From the NCBI GenBank assembly GCA_031002005.1, contig CM061918.1:45606047-45670046 (forward strand): DNA of 64,000 nucleotides, written 5' to 3'. This document shows positions 54,600-64,000 of the stretch, piece by piece. How positions within the stretch are numbered: position 1 is the first letter of the stretch; every line of letters starts with the position of its first letter. The notes beneath the pieces are model-generated. The model had not been told where the DNA came from, searched no databases, and saw only the letters and a list, made by a program, of their open reading frames with translations. This DNA comes from Vandiemenella viatica (lineage: Eukaryota > Arthropoda > Insecta > Orthoptera > Morabidae). The position numbers and the translations under genes were made by a program.

Positions 54600-54980
54600 C
54601 ATTCATATCTCGGAATGACCGTGAAAATAAGATAAGAGAAATCAGGGCCAGAACTGATTCATTTCTGTACTTATTTTTCCCACGAGCGATTAGGGAATGG
54701 AATAGAAAGGATTTACCAGGCAAGTTAACTTGAAATCCGACTGGAGTAGCTTTTGATAAAGCACTCCGGCCATCCTGATCTGGTTTTCCCGGATCATTCT
54801 AAGCGAATGCTGGGATGGTTCCGCACAATAGCTCATGGGCACCTCCTGCCATATCCTGTATATCTCTTCTGAACTATTACCCTTTTGGATAGGTGCAATG
54901 CACCCTCCGCCACATACTTTTAGTGAATTGCGGAGTAACAACAACAACAATAATAATAATAATAATAATAATAATACGCC
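54600..54980 (+). repeat. LINE C-terminus joined to core repeat with (AAC/AAT)n tail
   Basis: The plus strand encodes EIRARTDSFLYLFFPRAIRE, then WNRKDLPGK, the last block of jockey/CR1-like polymerases, followed by GVAFDKALRPS. It runs directly into 'ggccatcctgatctgg', 'gcgaatgctgggatggttcc' and 'gcaccctccgcca', the same core as the SINEs at 11.3/19.3 and 28.5 kb. It ends in (AAC)n(AAT)n at 54,936-54,975. This suggests the SINE core and tail correspond to the 3' end of this LINE family. Confidence 0.7.
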
Positions 54981-55009
54981 TTGTACACTCCCATGACCCT
55001 CTTCACCCT

Positions 55010-55980
55010 CTTTCTGTCTTCCAATGAGTCCCATTGCAGCTCTTTTATCATATCTATTACTGATTACGTTCTGCGATAATTTCCAGAAACAAATCTAGCA
55101 GCCCTTCTTTGCATCTTTTCCAACTCCTGTATTTGACTCTCAAAATGTGGGTCCCATACTACACTACCATATTCAAGCAATGGTCTGAGCAAAGTTTTGG
55201 AACCCAATTTCTTTACTTCTCTCGCACAACCCATCATCACCCTCTCCAGCAAATGCAGAATTTTGAAACCTTTTCCTACTACCTGTCCAATGTGTTCTGC
55301 CCAGTTAAGCTTGTTATCAAATCTAATGCTAAGATATTTACATTTCAAGTCTTCAATAAGCAATTCTTTCCCCCCTTATAATCATAATAAACCTTTAGTT
55401 TTTTATTTGTGTATCTAATAAACTGACTCTTCTTTGCATTTATTTTCATTCCATGTTTACGAACCCAACTAGATATCCTGTCCAGATCACCCTGCAACTG
55501 TTTACAATCCTCAACTGTTTTGATCCTTTTATATAGCATTATGTAATCCGCAAACAATTTAATTTCTGATAGTAAACAATCAACACAATTATTCATTAGA
55601 ATAATAAATAGCAATGGTCCCAATACGCTACCCTGTGGTACTCCCATTTTTATTTCCACTTCTTTTGATACCGCATTTCCTTCCAGAACTTTCTGTTTTC
55701 TACCTTTCTAAAATTATTCTATCCAGCAAATCACTTTCTGATCAACTCCAATAGATATTACCTTATTTACTACCATTTTATGGCTCACTCTGTCAAAATC
55801 CTTTGAAAGATCTAGTTTTACACTATCAATTTGACCTTCCTTGTCCATTTCATCCGAAATATCTTGCATATATCCCACCAACTGAGATTCACATGAATAT
55901 CCTTGCTTAAAGCCATGTTGCCTACTTGAAAACCACTTATGCTCCTCACATATATTTAATTGAAATGTGTTATACACACT
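55010..55980 (-). pseudogene. Jockey/CR1-like LINE reverse transcriptase
   Basis: On the minus strand: SSRQHGFKQGYSCESQLVGY and VKLDLSKDFDRVSHKM (55,977-55,714), then MGVPQGSVLGPLLFI and IKLFADYIMLYKR (55,659-55,345), then LSIRFDNKLNWAEHIGQV and LLRPLLEYGSVVWDPHF (55,363-55,064), with RRAARFV near the end. Blocks are in polymerase order. F-A-D-D has become F-A-D-Y, losing a catalytic Asp, and two or more frameshifts break the ORF. Its start is the sequence that PLE family 1 interrupts in the palindrome. Confidence 0.86.
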
Positions 55981-56521
55981 CCTATTAAAGACTTATCTAC
56001 CACTGTTCTATGTTGCATTCTTGTTATGTAACATCAATCCAAAAAAAATTGGATATTAAAATTAGATAATTATAATCAGGGTGTTGTGCCCTGAGTTATT
56101 TCGTTTGTTGCACCACTTTTGCTTTAAATTTGTAAAATAAAGTGGTGCCATTCTCAATAATTATTTTTAAGGTAACTTCTTTCTTTTTTTTTTTTCATGC
56201 TACTGATTGAACATGAGAGTTGAGCAATTTGCAATGTGTGTATTTTTTTTCTTCTAATTTGTATCTGAAATCACTATAAAATTTTAATTGTTGATGTTTT
56301 TTGTATTAGTATTAATTTAATTGCAATGGATCTAAAGGCGCGTTTCCACTGAGGCAACAACAAGCAACATGTAGCATGCTACACGAGTTATTTTGTTGCT
56401 ACATGTCGCCGTGCGTCATCATACTTTGTCGCAAGTCGAATGTCGCCCAAGAATCTGTTGCCAGTTGTTGCTTGCTTCTTGTCGCCGTTGCTTGTAGCAT
56501 GCGGCAAAAGCATTTCACTTT

Positions 56522-56749
56522 ATGCGGCCAGTAGTGTGCATCATGGCATCAGAAGCAGTGGCAGCTGCCTCTTATTTGATCCTCGCAAATGGCAATAAAA
56601 GAAGAAAACGAAAAAAACCTAGGTGGTGGATCAGAGATTTATTTGTTAAAAGTAGTGCGAATCGCAAGGTACTTTGTGTCAAAAGAAGGAAAAGTATCTT
56701 GGTAAGACAAATACTAAGACAAAACCATAAACTATGTATTCGTACGTAA
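56522..56749 (+). pseudogene. HARBI1-type transposase N-terminal fragment
   Basis: The frame MRPVVCIMASEAVAAASYLI continues to NGNKRRKRKKPRWWIRDLF. The basic run followed by R-W-W-I/V-R-x-x-x is the start of many Harbinger transposases. It diverges after about 50 residues with no DDE domain downstream. The first ATG may lie at M8. It is a single surviving 5' exon at best. Confidence 0.6.
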
Positions 56750-57105
56750 AATAATGTATTTAACTACGTTACCATTATATGACATTTTATCCCTATCATA
56801 CACAACTGTATGAGTGAAAGGTCGATTCAAGAAAAGTTTTTTACTATTATTTACCACAATCTAAATTTGGAAACACTTTTCTACAAACGCTGTAAACACA
56901 GCCTATCTTAATTATATGTAAGTCCCTTTGTAAAGTTTTAATTACGACAATTTTTAAAATATATATATATATATCACCATAATACTACTTTTATTTACTT
57001 GTATAACTAAAAAGATTGTAAATCCCCTATTCCGTCTCTCGATCTGTCATTGGTACACTATTCTGTCAAAAATAATTAGTTACATATATTAATTAACGTA
57101 CCTCA

Positions 57106-57340
57106 TAATCCTCTGCTGTTGAAAAAGTTTGTCTTGGAATGTCAACATCTATAAAAAATGTCAGGAGTTTATAAGCAAACCATTTCTCTTCTTTATGAGA
57201 GGAGCCCCTCTTTGGTTTAGTAATCCTTTTATGTTCACGATGAAAAGGAGACCTCAAATTCTCGATTTTCTTTTTATTTCATCTAATGAACATTTGTACT
57301 TAGCAAGTAGTATTAATTTGTCACTTTTCGCTTCCCTGTC
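57106..57340 (-). pseudogene. MADF-domain protein fragment of Harbinger element 2
   Basis: On the minus strand, SDKLILLAKYKCSLDEIKRK, then after a one-base frameshift IENLRSPFHREHKRITKPKR, then EEKWFAYKLLTFFIDVDIPR and TFSTAEDYE before a GT donor. The L-R-x-x-F-x-R-E-x-K and W-x-Y/F-x-x-L-x-F-L motifs are the second half of a MADF domain with its usual C-terminal extension. The frameshift is near 57,270. Confidence 0.72.
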
Positions 57341-57672
57341 TTTACATGATGCACTTTGTTATTCCACAACTCCGGTGAAGTATAATAATCTTCAATAAAT
57401 AAGGTTGTTTTCTGCACATTCCACACCATGTCGCCCGTTTTCTGTCGCACTCATCCACCACCGCTTGGATACTGGCAACATCATGCGACACGCTATATTT
57501 TTGTCGCACAGTGGCTCATACGACCGGCGACACAGCCTAACCTGTAGCATGCGTCATTGTTGTTTGCTACATGTCACAGCGTGTTGCTTCGCTTGAAATA
57601 CACCTTGTCGCATGCGTCAGTGCCGCATGCCACATGTTGCCCAGAAGTTGCCTCAGTGGCAATGCACCTTAA

Positions 57673-57980
57673 CACTCTGGTGCCTATTCCCTAATTCATC
57701 CATTTACCCCTTTTTTATATACATATTTTTTTGGAAATTTTCTTTTATAATTTGAATGTTAAATTCCTCCCCCATTTATTATTATGATTTACAAATTTTA
57801 ATTCCAAATTCCTTAAGCATTTTTGGAAAATTATTCATCACTACTCGTTGTAATTTGTTCCAATCCCTGACACCCTTACCAACAAAAGAAAATTTTTCCA
57901 CTCCCTTATGCATGAATTTTCTTTACAAAGTAACTGTTGATGATTCTTCCTGCATTTTTTTTTTACTGTTTTTCTAATAT
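57673..57980 (-). pseudogene. LINE 3' end remnant (third copy)
   Basis: Same as 39,980-40,290, with the G-V-R-D-W-N-K block on the minus strand and a three-base insertion at 57,845. It directly precedes ankyrin exon G. Confidence 0.65.
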
Positions 57981-57991
57981 TTCCTTCGCAG

Positions 57992-58096
57992 ATTATTAAA
58001 AGTCTCATTGCTGCAGGAGCAGATGTTAATCAAAATGACTGTGGAGGACAGCGCCCTCTATCCCTAGCTCTGAATTGCAAAGATGTTAGTGCACAG
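57992..58096 (+). CDS. Ankyrin-repeat exon G (third copy of exon E)
   Basis: This plus-strand exon of 105 bases has acceptor CCTTCGCAG and donor GTAAGA. It encodes IIKSLIAAGADVNQNDCGG, then QRPLSLALNCKDVSAQ. It differs from E/E' by seven substitutions in five codons (T to S, E to Q, C to R, E to N, N to K), all changing the residue. No codon differs silently. The flanking ~500 intronic bases show only two or three substitutions. Changed positions are in the loop and outer helix faces, which in ankyrin repeats form the binding surface. Frame and splice signals are intact. Confidence 0.88.
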
Positions 58097-58556
58097 GTAA
58101 GAAAAAAGTAGAATTTTATTCTGATTTGTAGCGTTTCTACAGATGCTTTTGTCACAGTATAACTGAAGTTTTTAGAGATAAATTATCAGAATAGGAGGCA
58201 GTTAAAAAATTCTTTTCAGTACTAATGAAGTTATTTTTAGTGAAGTTCCCTTGATATGTATCTAATTGCTCAGTGTATTATCACCAAGTAGTAGAAAAGT
58301 AAAGGGAGAGTTTGCAATTAAGCCCAGAGGAACCACTTGAAACTCATGGAGGTGTCCCATCTGTCAACTTGCAGCTGTGAGTGTGGAATTATTACACTTT
58401 TTTACGAAAATAAACTTTTTTCTTTCACAAGAACAAAAACATGAGATTCCAGAAGTATTTTTCTTGTTGAATTCAAATATCATATTAGTTTTTCCTCATC
58501 AGGCAGGATTTTTTATATTTATTTGATTTTTTATAATTTGTGATAAAATCAGTAAC

Positions 58557-58857
58557 TATGGCTCAGGTGGTAGAACATCAGAGTGCGACTCGGACAACTG
58601 GGGTTCGATCCCTGATGGAGCCAAGGATATATCCTTGAAGCTGAATATCTGGAATGGCTCCCCAGGCCCAATCAGCCTGCTATACAATGAGTACTGTGGG
58701 GGAAACTTTGTGGGAAGGTAAAGAATGGCCAGAGCATGATGATGAACCCGTCACATCCATTCTTGTGCCAACAGTTGTAATAGGAATGTGGAGCTCTCTA
58801 CCTGTGTGAATCCTATGAGAAGCAGCAGGACCTATAGGAACCCCACGACCTTTACCT
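58557..58857 (+). repeat. tRNA-derived SINE (third copy)
   Basis: The same SINE at the same site as 40,873-41,173, with the B box 'ggttcgatccctga'. The upstream target duplication is shortened to 'taacta', whereas the downstream copy 'actaactatcta' is complete, indicating a later deletion. Confidence 0.85.
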
Positions 58858-58869
58858 TACTAACTATCT

Positions 58870-60490
58870 AACTCTAAATGTCACACTACTTATTTTGACT
58901 TGCCTAGAAACTGGTATATAGTGATTTTTGGGCATATTTTGCACCCGGAACATCTCTCTTCCTGGTCCAACAGCAGTCAGCCAGCTTATTAGAATTCCAC
59001 TTGCCTTGGTATCTCTTCTCCAGTAGAAATGCTGATGAAAATGCTCTCTTTGCTCATCACTGACAACCCCAAGATTTTCTGGGATGAAGTTTAAGTGAGA
59101 GTCCAAGAAATGAATTTTTAAGGATGTGCTGCATCCCATAACTTCATAAGAATGCTAAAGATCACCCACAATACTATTCTGCTTTATGGTTTCCAAGGAA
59201 ATTGCAACATACTTTTTTGAAATACTGCCAGGCTGCTTTTTCTAGTGGATTTAACAGTCCTCCAGAATATTCATCAGCAATTAATGACTGTATCTGTGGT
59301 CCTATACAAATTCCTTCCTTCAGTTTAGCGTCACTGACTTGAAGATCTTTGGATTTCAAGTACAAGAATTCATCAGAAAGTTTATCCGTAGCCTTTATGA
59401 AATTTTTCATTAGTTCTAATTTAATATGCAATGGAGCTAAATATATTTTTTCATTATTGACTAAAGGGTCTTGTGACACATTTATCTAGCCAGGGATAAG
59501 AGATTTCACATTTAGGCCATGATTTATAACGTACGGAGACTTAACTCTCTCTGCTTTCCCATTCACACACACACACACAAAAACAGCAAAATTTTGTGAA
59601 CCCAAGTTGCAAACCAAGCAATAAAGCAATGACCTTTAAGTCACCACAGATATACCATTTATATTTTTCATACTGGATTTTTTCTAAAACTATTTTCATA
59701 TGGAGGCTATGATAACTACGTATTCTTACGTCTTATTGGAACAGATTGCAGCCTTTGGAAGTTAAAACTTCAGCTTTCTATTTATACAGTTTTCATATGT
59801 ATATCAGTGACAAGTGCTACAGGTATTGATGGAAGTTCATTGCCAATATGTAGCAGCACAGCCTTCAAACTAACTTTAAGTGAGTCTATGAACAATCGCA
59901 ACTCATCTGGTCGGTGTTAATGTTCAAGAGTTTCCATAACGGAACAATACCATTTTCTTCAGAAAAGCAGTCTTTAAAATCACTATGGCGGCTACAATAA
60001 CTACATATTCTTACATCTTATTGGGATAGATTCCAGCCTTTGAATCTGGAAGTTAAAACTTCAGTTTGCTATTTAGACAGGTTTAAATCCCTAATCAGGT
60101 CATTAAAATCTTGTTGATTGGGATGTAGATTCTGATGAACAGCTACTGCCTTTTTATGTAGGATCATTTGTATAATCATGATCATTTGAATCATTTTCAG
60201 ATGGAGCTAGGTCAGCAGAGTAACTAGTTATGGACTTATCTGCATATTCTGGTACAGGGAAATATTCATTGTGTAAGACAGGACTCATTGTAGATGGCAA
60301 ATTCGGATACTTAACTGTATATTTTGATTTAGATGTGATTCCTTTAATATTTGTTAAACAAAAATAACAATCAGTTAGATGATTCTTCGGTTCTCTCCAA
60401 ATAGTGGGAATTGTAAATGATATGTACAATTTTTCCACCCAGTCGAGAGTGTCAACAGGCATAGGTGAAAGATCTGATACTGCTGCCTTG
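58870..60490 (-). pseudogene. Decayed DCYFCLT-family ORF (third copy)
   Basis: The minus strand carries VEKLYISFTIPTIWREPKNH and TDCYFCLTNIKGITSKSKYT (60,462-60,154), then LAPLHIKLELMKNFIKATDK and EKAAWQYFKKVCCNFLGNHK (59,479-59,174), then SLKIHFLDSHLNFIPENLG (about 59,120). Some frames here are longer than in the palindrome arms, for example through KKVCCNFLGNHKAE, so this copy is slightly better preserved. It is still broken at several points and by a (CA)n tract at 59,564-59,579. Confidence 0.7.
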
Positions 60491-61689
60491 CAGCCATCTA
60501 CGCAGCAAAGTAAAGCTACAATGTTAATTAATCAGCTAATACCGATACTAAATCAACTTTAAATAATAAAATTCAAGATTTAATCATACAGAAACAGCTG
60601 TAGTAGAGCAAAATCCATCATAGCAAATGCAATGTTTTTTTACAGCATAATTTCACTATATTGCAACACTTTTTGACACTTTAAAGGTTTATCATAATAA
60701 TAAACAGCCTAAAGTTAATAAATCTTGTTCTAAAGAAACCATAGGAAAAAGTTTAAAACCATTTAAAGCATAAAACACTGGTATTGTAATCCATCACATT
60801 AAGTTGCCCTATACATTTCATGAAACCATGGGTTTGAAGCAATTTTAGAAGTCAGCTGGTAGTGTTAGGCCAACTTAACAGACTTCTACATAACATAATA
60901 AAATTCTAGAGGGACTTATACAATCAGACAGTTGAAAGATTGTTTTCAGAGGAAATGCATTAAAGTCTCCTCATGGTTATAGACACTTTTTAAAATTACA
61001 AGCCCATTACGTAAAGTCAGTGGAAGAAATAATCGTCAAATAATAAAATAGTAACCTCTAAACCGAATTCCATAAGCCTTTTTGAGTAACATGTAATACT
61101 TTAATTATAATAATAGAAAATATTGAATTTTGCTTATGGCAGCTGTGTTAGAATGGTACCTGGAAATAAGAAATTTTCATAAGTTAATTACAAAGCAAAT
61201 ACAGCAACTATAGGTAAGATTATAAAACCTGGATTTTAAAGCCACCAGATTAAGATTTCCGCACTCGAAACGTCATTATGACGTCATACACAGCATGATG
61301 TATAACTTTATATATATATATATATGTATATGTATATATGTATATATATATATATATATATATACAGATGAATAAACATTTTGGTCAGGCTATGTATACG
61401 GCTGGTGGGAACTACTTGGTGTCTTTTGCTGGTTATCATTGGAGCAGGAAGGTTGTCAGTTTGCGCTGTGCTTGGTGTGAAACAGGAGGATGCGGGCAGC
61501 TATCTTAAAAACTTTATAGTGCAGCTGAACAGTTCAAAATAATTTCAATGTTGCTATTAAATTTCAACGACGGGGTTTGGTCTGGTCTGATAGCTTTTCA
61601 TAACTTGCAGTCTACAAATTTTCCAATAACCGATCAATTGTTTGGACTTGTACCATTTTTTTGAGAATATAGTCAAACTTTGAATTTTA
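60491..61689. other. Repeat-borne spacer with mixed (TA/TG)n tract
   Basis: No gene. A 56-base TA-rich tract with TG interruptions spans 61,309-61,364. It corresponds to 42,816-43,870 plus an extra ~120 bases at 61,080-61,200. Confidence 0.55.
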
Positions 61690-62126
61690 ATGAATGTTTC
61701 ACGGGGTCCAGCCGGATGGAGTCAACGAATTACGATGTTTCAACAACATGCTTGGTTGTCTTCATCAGGTCCATTTAGGATAATTACTTCTCGAAATCAC
61801 CAACAGACTGGCTTAGCTGCCGCCGAAAATTCTAAGGTCGTGTATCGAGGGTTACCAGGACACCTAATCAGTGCGCAGGACTTGAGGGTATCGATGTTGC
61901 GGAATGCGTATGGAGCCAACCGGTCACCCATCCAGGCACTCACCATGCTCAGCATTGCTTAACCGCCAACTGAGGGTATCAATGTTGCAGACTGCGTATG
62001 GAGTCATAGCAGGTCACCCATCCAGGTACTCACCATGCTGAACGTCGCTTAACTTGAAGCCGTAAGTGCTGGCAAACTTAATCCATGGTTTCAGTTTGCA
62101 TCCATTTGGCCTTGTTGAGAAGATTT
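61690..62126 (-). pseudogene. PLE family 2 tail (third copy, minus)
   Basis: The 3' tail of the family-2 PLE and the last codons of its endonuclease (ending QQGQMDAN on the minus strand at about 62,085-62,120). Homology stops at 'ttgagaagatttt' (62,126), so this copy lost the whole GIY-YIG domain. It carries its own hammerhead-like core. Confidence 0.8.
61730..61781 (-). ncRNA. Hammerhead-ribozyme-like motif, PLE family 2 (third copy)
   Basis: On the minus strand: CTGATGA, AGACAACC, loop AAGCA, T-GTTGT, T, GAAACATCG. The core is intact, with one stem II change from the other copies. Confidence 0.6.
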
Positions 62127-63325
62127 TGTCAGGCCAAAAAGGCTGCGCGGGGGTTTGCAACACCTTCACCTGAACTATGAACAATTAAGTTCATGACCAT
62201 GTATAGCCTTCTGGTACCTATGATATTAAATAACCTGGTTGCCACGCATTCGTATTAATAAACCCCACATTCGAAGGGTAAACAAGATAAAGTCATTTAA
62301 CACAGTTTGAGAATAACACAGTACTTATATTCTTGATAATAGTTTACTTGTACATTTTCGGTACCAGAATCTTGAATAAAGCATCGAACCACAGTTTCTT
62401 TGAAGACTGCAGATTAAGAACAATTCTACGAGAATTAGTGAGTACTACGGCATGTTGAAATTTGCCTAAACCGCTACCCTAATTTGCGCCGCTAACTAGC
62501 GCGAAGTTGCGCGATCACTTTCCAGCGAAAGAATGAGACAACCTGAGCTTACCGCAAGGTCTTTTATAGACTTATCCGAGCCTGTGACCTTGGCGAATCT
62601 TTCTTTAATTAATATCTCCAAAAGTACATAATGGTTTAACTTGGAATTTTTACAGGGACTTTCTATTGTCATGTTCGATCTGTTTTAATTTAATTTAACA
62701 TTCCAAAGGGGTTCTAAAGTCTTAAAACTAAAGTTTTCACATGACCAACTATCGGCGACAATCTATTTTTCAAAAACTTAATTACCGGACAAATGCTTAA
62801 ACTTTTTATCAGAACCATGATATCTCCATAATCGTCTCAATTAGTTCTATCTACTGATATAAATTTCAAATTAATATTCCTTTTAATTAAAAAGTTCATT
62901 TTTTCTCTTAATTAAAACTACTAATTAAACTTTTCCAAATTATTTAATTTTACTACCAAAATATCAGGGACAGTGCTGACTATAGCAGGTGATAAAAGGT
63001 CAGCTGTAGCTTTACTTAATTTAAAGATATTTCGAATCTTAGTTTTCTACTTTTCCGATCGTGTGTTTCAAAACATGAATAAACGGGAATACCTCTTAAA
63101 CTAAACGTTTCACGATATGATAAATACACTTTATAATGATTTTTATGGTGAATTGTCCCTGTGATTACAGGAAAATTCCTTAAAGTTGACAACTATTTTT
63201 TTTCTCGAAATTTCTAAGTCCAACATCGGCAACTTACAATTGATCTATAGAATATTTTACTGCTGGGGATAGCTAGTGAGAGTACTTTTGGTAAACTAAA
63301 AGGTACTTTACAACAACTCCAGAAG
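62127..63325. other. 1.2 kb segment absent from the other PLE pairs
   Basis: It begins 'tgtcaggccaaaaaggctgc' and ends before 'ccagaaggattggaaggctc'. A TATA-like 'cttttatagact' lies at about 62,571 and an 'aataaa' at 62,378. No coding frame or transposon protein seen. It separates two inverted PLE family-2 pieces. It may be older host DNA between two independent PLE insertions, or a solo LTR (it starts TG and 'ttacaaca' lies near its end), but I found no target duplication. Confidence 0.45.
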
Positions 63326-64000
63326 GATTGGAAGGCTCTTGGCGCAGTCTGCATAAAAAGCATTTTTCGGCCGCCCGCCAAGATACGTGATGTGCTTCGT
63401 TCGGTCTAAGGATGATTTGGGCCTAAGAATTCCTGGTATTTATTCCATACCTTGCAAATGCGGCAAAGTTTATATCGGGCAGATGATTAGAACCATCCCT
63501 GAATGTATTACCGAGAACAAATGACACTTGAGACTGATGCAAATGGAAAAGTCCACCATATCCGAGCATGCTTTCGATGAAGAGCATAAGATAGTGTTTG
63601 ATGAAATGGTGTTGCTGGCCAGGGCCTCTTAATTCTGGGACTCAGTAATTCGGGAAGCATTTAAAATACAGCTTAACAATAATAACATCCATAGGGATAG
63701 CAGACTGTACTTGAGTGAAGCCTGGAGGCCGATTATTAGGGATCTACATCTTGCAAAACAGAAATCTTCTCAACAAGGCCAAATGGATGCAAACCGACAC
63801 CGTGGATTAAGTTTGCCAGCACTTATGGCTTCAAGTTAAGCAATGTTCAGCGTGGTAAGTACCTGGATGGGTGACCTGTTATGGCTCCATACGCAGTCTG
63901 CAACATCGATACCCTCAATTGACGGCTAAGCAATGCTGAGCATGGTGAGTGCCTGGATGGGTGACCGGTTGGCTCCATACCCAGGTCGCAACATTGATAC
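63326..64000 (+). pseudogene. PLE family 2 endonuclease (third copy, plus, runs off window)
   Basis: Starts inside the conserved IGRLLxQSxxKSIF region. The frames then give LRIPGIYSIPCKCGKVYIGQ, MIRTIPE and AFDEEHKIVFDEMVLL, ending with the family-2 tail. G-I-Y and Y-I-G are both intact here, but frameshifts at about 63,345 and 63,406, and a stop near 63,523 before the basic tail, break the ORF. The 5' truncation is at 63,326 and the 3' tail continues beyond the window. Confidence 0.82.

Larger units (their letters stand above)
56336..57669. mobile_element. PIF/Harbinger non-autonomous element 2 (TAA TSD)
   Basis: Left end AGGCGCGTTTCCACTGAGGC, right end (reverse-complemented) AGGTGCATTGCCACTGAGGC, with further similarity inside ('aacatgtagcatgc' / 'aacatgtggcatgc'). 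TAA flanks both sides (56,333-56,335 and 57,670-57,672). The two paralogous sites, 39,980 on the plus strand and 36,735 on the minus strand, have a single TAA and no element, which proves insertion. Fragments of HARBI1-type transposase (plus) and MADF protein (minus) remain in the 1,334-base element. Subterminal sequence is rich in 'tgttgc' and 'gtcgca' repeats. Confidence 0.93.
55752..62126 (+). repeat. Third copy (direct) of the inner palindrome arm
   Basis: This block matches 39,383-44,310 in the same orientation: LINE polymerase piece, LINE 3' end, ankyrin exon, 301 bp SINE, multi-copy ORF, TA tract and the first PLE family-2 tail. It differs by carrying a Harbinger element at 56,336-57,669, by lacking PLE family 1 next to the polymerase piece, and by a longer 61.08-61.20 kb segment ('ataatagaaaatattgaatt...'). 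By eye, non-coding parts are mostly well over 95% identical. Confidence 0.93.

Noticed and set aside
54690..55034. 114-codon minus-strand frame with a long leucine run
   Set aside because: The leucines come from the (AAT)n tail of the LINE/SINE repeat read in reverse; it is antisense to the LINE end.
62127..63325. Solo LTR
   Set aside because: TG start and a possible CA end, but no target duplication, no partner copy in the window and no primer or polypurine site; kept only as an open possibility.

Overview
This is nuclear DNA from a repeat-rich arthropod, most likely an insect with a large genome. The evidence is AT-rich intronic sequence, GT-AG splice sites, arthropod-type Penelope-like elements (PLEs), non-LTR retrotransposons, a mariner, two PIF/Harbinger derivatives, Helitron remnants and tRNA-headed SINEs. 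I cannot name the order with confidence. There is no bacterial operon, CRISPR array or rRNA, and no intact long gene. The only host-type coding signal is nine small exons of 96 to 105 bp. Each encodes one ankyrin repeat and is flanked by AG and GT in phase 0. Five lie on the minus strand in the left part (6.6, 10.3, 22.4, 30.0 and 36.3 kb) and four on the plus strand in the right part (40.3, 46.5, 53.4 and 58.0 kb), so two ankyrin-repeat transcription units appear to diverge from about 38.36 kb.

Layout. 0-2 kb holds a degenerate 1.1 kb tandem duplication, and 2.25-2.88 kb a PLE endonuclease scrap between 76 bp inverted repeats. 4.84-5.96 kb is a miniature PIF/Harbinger element with TTA target duplication. 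9.4-11.3 kb carries LINE scraps. 11.43-19.25 kb is a complete LTR element with ~917 bp LTRs about 99% identical, a CCAG target duplication, a primer site and a polypurine tract, but no coding interior. It split a tRNA-type SINE. 19.6-22.0 kb is a broken APE-type LINE, 24.4-26.1 kb holds PLE-tail and LINE debris, and 26.9-28.15 kb is a decayed Helitron.

From about 27.8 to 48.8 kb the sequence is a giant inverted repeat. Two ~10.5 kb arms are centred at 38,338-38,376, where two 5'-truncated PLEs meet head to head. Each arm carries, in mirror order, Helitron helicase, core SINE, a small hairpin, an ankyrin exon, a head-to-head pair of a second PLE family, a decayed arthropod multi-copy ORF, a 301 bp tRNA-SINE with 12 bp target duplications, a second ankyrin exon and LINE pieces. 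The right arm ends exactly at a 1,000 bp N gap (48,810-49,809). A third, direct copy of the inner arm (about 55.75-62.13 kb) lacks the central PLE and carries a second Harbinger insertion. 50.3-50.74 kb is a foldback element and 52.0-53.33 kb a mariner.

The most interesting signals are: an ankyrin exon that differs between duplicate copies by 7 substitutions in 105 bp, changing five codons, while its introns are nearly identical; the palindrome and its order of events; hammerhead-ribozyme-like cores at PLE ends; the coding-free LTR element; and a shared SINE core and LINE tail. All comparisons were made by eye. The palindrome could still be an assembly artefact.
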